Shown here piece by piece: positions 62,101-64,000 of a stretch of 64,000 nucleotides of DNA. The notes beneath the pieces are model-generated. The model saw nothing but the letters and a program-made list of their open reading frames with translations, had not been told where the DNA came from and did no database searches. The translations under genes and the position numbers were made by a program. Source of the DNA: an uncultured Thiotrichaceae bacterium (GTDB taxonomy: Bacteria > Pseudomonadota > Gammaproteobacteria > Thiotrichales > Thiotrichaceae); NCBI GenBank assembly GCA_902727985.1, contig CACVAY010000141.1, forward strand, positions 1 to 64,000. Reading direction: 5' to 3'. Position 1 is the stretch's first letter; every line of letters begins with the position of its first letter.

Positions 62101-63250
62101 CGGGAATAAATTTCTGGCGTGTCAATTGCGGACGATTCAAGTAATCTCTCGCAAGTCCGACCCCTGCGACTGCGATTTCTCCTGTATCGCCATCCATGAG
62201 TTCACGATCACTGTTCTCATCAAGAATCAGCATGGTATAAGTTGGCAACGGCTGACCAATGGTAACGGGCTTGTTCGGATAGAGTTCGGTCAAGGTGCAG
62301 GTAACCGTGGCTTCTGTTGGCCCATAAGCATTAAGAATGATACGCCCAGATTGATGCCAACGATTAACAAGATTGGGAGGACAAGCTTCGCCCGATACCA
62401 ACAGGGTTTTTAGCGCAGGCAACTCTTTGTTTATCGTAGCTAATAAAGTCGGTACGATGGCAAGATAGGTAATGTTATATTGCAACAAATAGTCTGCCAA
62501 TTCATCGCCTACCAGAGAAACACCGGGTTTCCCAGGAACCAATGTTGCCCCTGCCATCAATGGCACCCAAAGTTCTTCAACAGAGAAATCAAACGCAATC
62601 GTCATTCCCTGATAGGAACGGTCGTTTTCGGTAACGCCATAAATTTCTGCAGCAACACTCACGAAGTTACAAATAGCGGCATGTTCGATAGTTACGCCCT
62701 TAGGCTTTCCTGTCGTACCTGAGGTGTAAATAATGTAACTAAGTTGATCCTCAATTTCTTCGCACTCTGTTGCATCCAGCCTTTCCGGTCGCATAGATGT
62801 AATACGTTTTTCGGCCGTATCAATGAACAAGACAGGGAGAGAAAAACCTTCCAGTTTCTCGGCAAAGCACGACAATGAGACAATCGCCTTAACCTCTGCA
62901 TCCTCAAAAATAAAGGCAATGCGATCATTGGGAAAACTGGCATCAACCGGTACAAAGGCGACATTCAGCTTCATAATCGCTAGTAGCGCCGCATAGGTCT
63001 CAGGGACTTTATCGAACATCACGCCAACCCTGTCACCGGCTCTTATCCCTTGTGCGAACAGATACCGGGCACATTGATTGGCCCAGACATCAAGCTGTGT
63101 AAACGTCAGCTCCCGGTCATGAGAATAAACCGCCAAGTGGTCAGCCTTGCCCTCTGCTACGAGTTGATCGCAACGACGCTCAAACAAATGGTTTAGGCGC
63201 TCTCCCCTATTCCAGCGAATTTCATTGCTGGCATTATGATTGATTAGCAT
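59183..63250 (-). CDS. Pls/PosA-type non-ribosomal peptide synthetase (A-T-TM-LbH architecture)
   Basis: 1355 aa; adenylation YIIYTSGTTGKPKGV, NAYGPTEATV; T-domain ELGAHSLL; several TM helices and left-handed beta-helix repeats; no thioesterase. Confidence 0.9.
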   Translation of the reverse strand: MLINHNASNEIRWNRGERLNHLFERRCDQLVAEGKADHLAVYSHDRELTFTQLDVWANQCARYLFAQGIRAGDRVGVMFDKVPETYAALLAIMKLNVAFVPVDASFPNDRIAFIFEDAEVKAIVSLSCFAEKLEGFSLPVLFIDTAEKRITSMRPERLDATECEEIEDQLSYIIYTSGTTGKPKGVTIEHAAICNFVSVAAEIYGVTENDRSYQGMTIAFDFSVEELWVPLMAGATLVPGKPGVSLVGDELADYLLQYNITYLAIVPTLLATINKELPALKTLLVSGEACPPNLVNRWHQSGRIILNAYGPTEATVTCTLTELYPNKPVTIGQPLPTYTMLILDENSDRELMDGDTGEIAVAGVGLARDYLNRPQLTRQKFIPDFLGVPNNPTQRIYRTGDLGRINSQGEIEYLGRIDTQVKIRGYRIELGEIESVLMKLPEVAHVVVNTWENAQDVTELAAYYSLKPGQSAPRSTQISELMSAELPAYMRPAYLMELPVIPMTPSNKVDRNALPSPSGARFFIESAYVAPESATEEVLATTLASVMDLPRISITQDFFKELGAHSLLMAQFAAKVRQIPDLVSLSMSDIYQNPSIRQLAALLDERSGENTDNGNIVETARRPLHIPSNFSYFGCGTLQFLFSFTYSLFLFWFMIEGVKWTYKNVGNWTDLYVHIVVFASLTFVVFSVIPILAKWLLIGKWKAQSFPVWSLRYFRFWVVKTLLQLSPMMLFVGSPLYNIYLRLLGAKIGKDVVIQSRIFPLTTDLLTLGEKTILRKGVMAPGYRAESGYITLGAVTIGSQCYVGVASVVDIDSEMEDDTQLAHTSSLHRSQRLISGKRYHGSPAQETSTHFSDLESMEVSNLRKVLYTLYQLALPLLILTPVVIMVLYSLLPVLSVQGIEDGKVTAGFFDNKWLDVARELLPITTILFFGSLLIGLLVVFVVPRICHLFLKEGKTYVLYGVHYQLQLIIERTSNFKIYNLLFGDSSAIVYYMRWVGYNLNKVFQTGSNFGVNQKHDNPFFCNIGSSTMAADGLTMINEEMSSTSFVLHTTKIGSHNYLGNFINVPWNNKVGDNCLLGSKVMLPVDGTVRENVGLLGSPSFEIPRAVDQDKDLITQIDEQTRLRKLKQKNLHNTVTALAFLTGAWGGLYIILLATYLNFSFLAEYGILSVAVYALLFPALVTAYYVLLERGSLGFKGLKPRHVSIYDYYFWTHERYWKFTAHPLDYMYRGTPMKTIVNRLLGVKVGKKVFDDGSMIVEKALISIGDYASLNQGASIQGHSLEEGAFKSDYIEVGKGCTISCGALVHYGVKMADNVVVETDSFLMKGEMPTTNSIWRGNPAKPVSLAVTTADSKCLA

Positions 63251-63280
63251 ATTGTCTCGCTCCTTGAGACTGGTGATCTA

Positions 63281-64000
63281 TTAGATATCGAGTGAAAACT
63301 CGACAATTAGGAGATTTCCTTTATCCCCTTCACTATTTTCGTACCGCGATAACTCAACGGCACCCGATAGTTGTTTGTATATGGCCTGGCTATAGTTGAT
63401 GCTTACCGAGGATTTATCTAATTCCAAAGGCTTGGCATCATCTGCCTGATTCCAGGCGAGGGCCAAGACTTTTTTTTCTGCAATGTCGTACACCAACTCT
63501 ATTTGGCTTGCTGAAGGTTTAATGAAAGACTTCACCTCATCATTCAGGTCACCTGGTGAAAGACTTCGGGTTGCTGCGAGGTGTTCAGCCTTCAGGGTAA
63601 TATTGCCGAGTTTCTTTAATGCATAGAATACCAATGCCGGGATTTTGCGTTTCACATCTTTATCATCGAAGGCATTCGACTCAACCAGGTTTGACAAATA
63701 ATCAAGACCTAGAGTGATATTATCAGCATCGTATCTGGTCGCAAAAACGTAACCTGCATCATATTCATCCGCTGTATCCCTGTCGCTTGATGATCCTTTG
63801 AACAGATACAGATGATAGGCTAAGCTGTTTTGCTGGTACCTCGCTTCTATAGCCCCCTCTGGATTGGTTTCTCCAAGTTTTCCTGGAGATGTATAGCTGA
63901 TCATTTCCGAGTTAAAGTTACCGAATGGTGCATATTTCTTACCCGCTGACAACTGCAGTTCCAAATCAGTTGGCACGTCCCATTTGAGATAGCCTTCAGC
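63281..64000 (-). CDS. LbtU-like siderophore-type porin (5' end beyond window)
   Basis: LQLSAGKKYAPFGNFNSEMISYTSPGKLGETNPEGAIEARYQ..., C-terminal beta-strand LLIVEFSLDI; 30 nt upstream of the NRPS. Confidence 0.75.
   Translation of the reverse strand, partial: AEGYLKWDVPTDLELQLSAGKKYAPFGNFNSEMISYTSPGKLGETNPEGAIEARYQQNSLAYHLYLFKGSSSDRDTADEYDAGYVFATRYDADNITLGLDYLSNLVESNAFDDKDVKRKIPALVFYALKKLGNITLKAEHLAATRSLSPGDLNDEVKSFIKPSASQIELVYDIAEKKVLALAWNQADDAKPLELDKSSVSINYSQAIYKQLSGAVELSRYENSEGDKGNLLIVEFSLDI

Noticed and set aside
1-64000. CRISPR arrays, tRNA/rRNA genes, IS elements or prophage
   Set aside because: No regularly spaced direct repeats, cloverleaf-like sequence, transposase/integrase motif or phage structural gene seen on manual reading; a tRNAscan/CRISPR search would be definitive.

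Overview
This 64 kb window looks like an ordinary chromosomal segment of a moderate-GC gammaproteobacterium. Gene content (Entner-Doudoroff plus glycogen genes, B12 uptake) is compatible with a Methylophaga-like methylotroph, but that is inference only. I saw no prophage, IS element, CRISPR array, rRNA or tRNA. Main blocks: (1) rapA, a DUF2058 gene and a CbiX-like chelatase gene; (2) a ~17 kb co-directional carbon block zwf-edd-eda-pgl-pgi-glgC-GH57-malQ-glgB-glgA-glgP, with a near-consensus sigma-54 promoter and an upstream dyad before zwf; (3) a cobalamin salvage locus (B12 riboswitch, btuB, BtuM-like S-component) ending in a cobQ gene that has lost its middle; (4) an orphan Hpt + OmpR-type regulator pair, a RimK/zinc-protease/aspartoacylase cluster, TauE and rhlE; (5) lysS-prfB with the programmed +1 frameshift; (6) gluQ, pgsA, tex, an ABC-2 exporter, a WecA/MraY-family transferase, a permease-permease-lolD cluster, hspQ, ptrB, cvfB-like and yqiA; (7) a Pls/PosA-type single-module NRPS directly behind an LbtU-like porin, which runs off the window. 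The points I consider most worth checking are the gutted cobQ in the B12 locus, the sigma-54-like promoter before zwf, the porin-Pls/PosA operon, and a 27-aa membrane peptide ORF between a perfect palindrome and a perfect hairpin. Family assignments come from recognising motifs in the translations; no database search was run.
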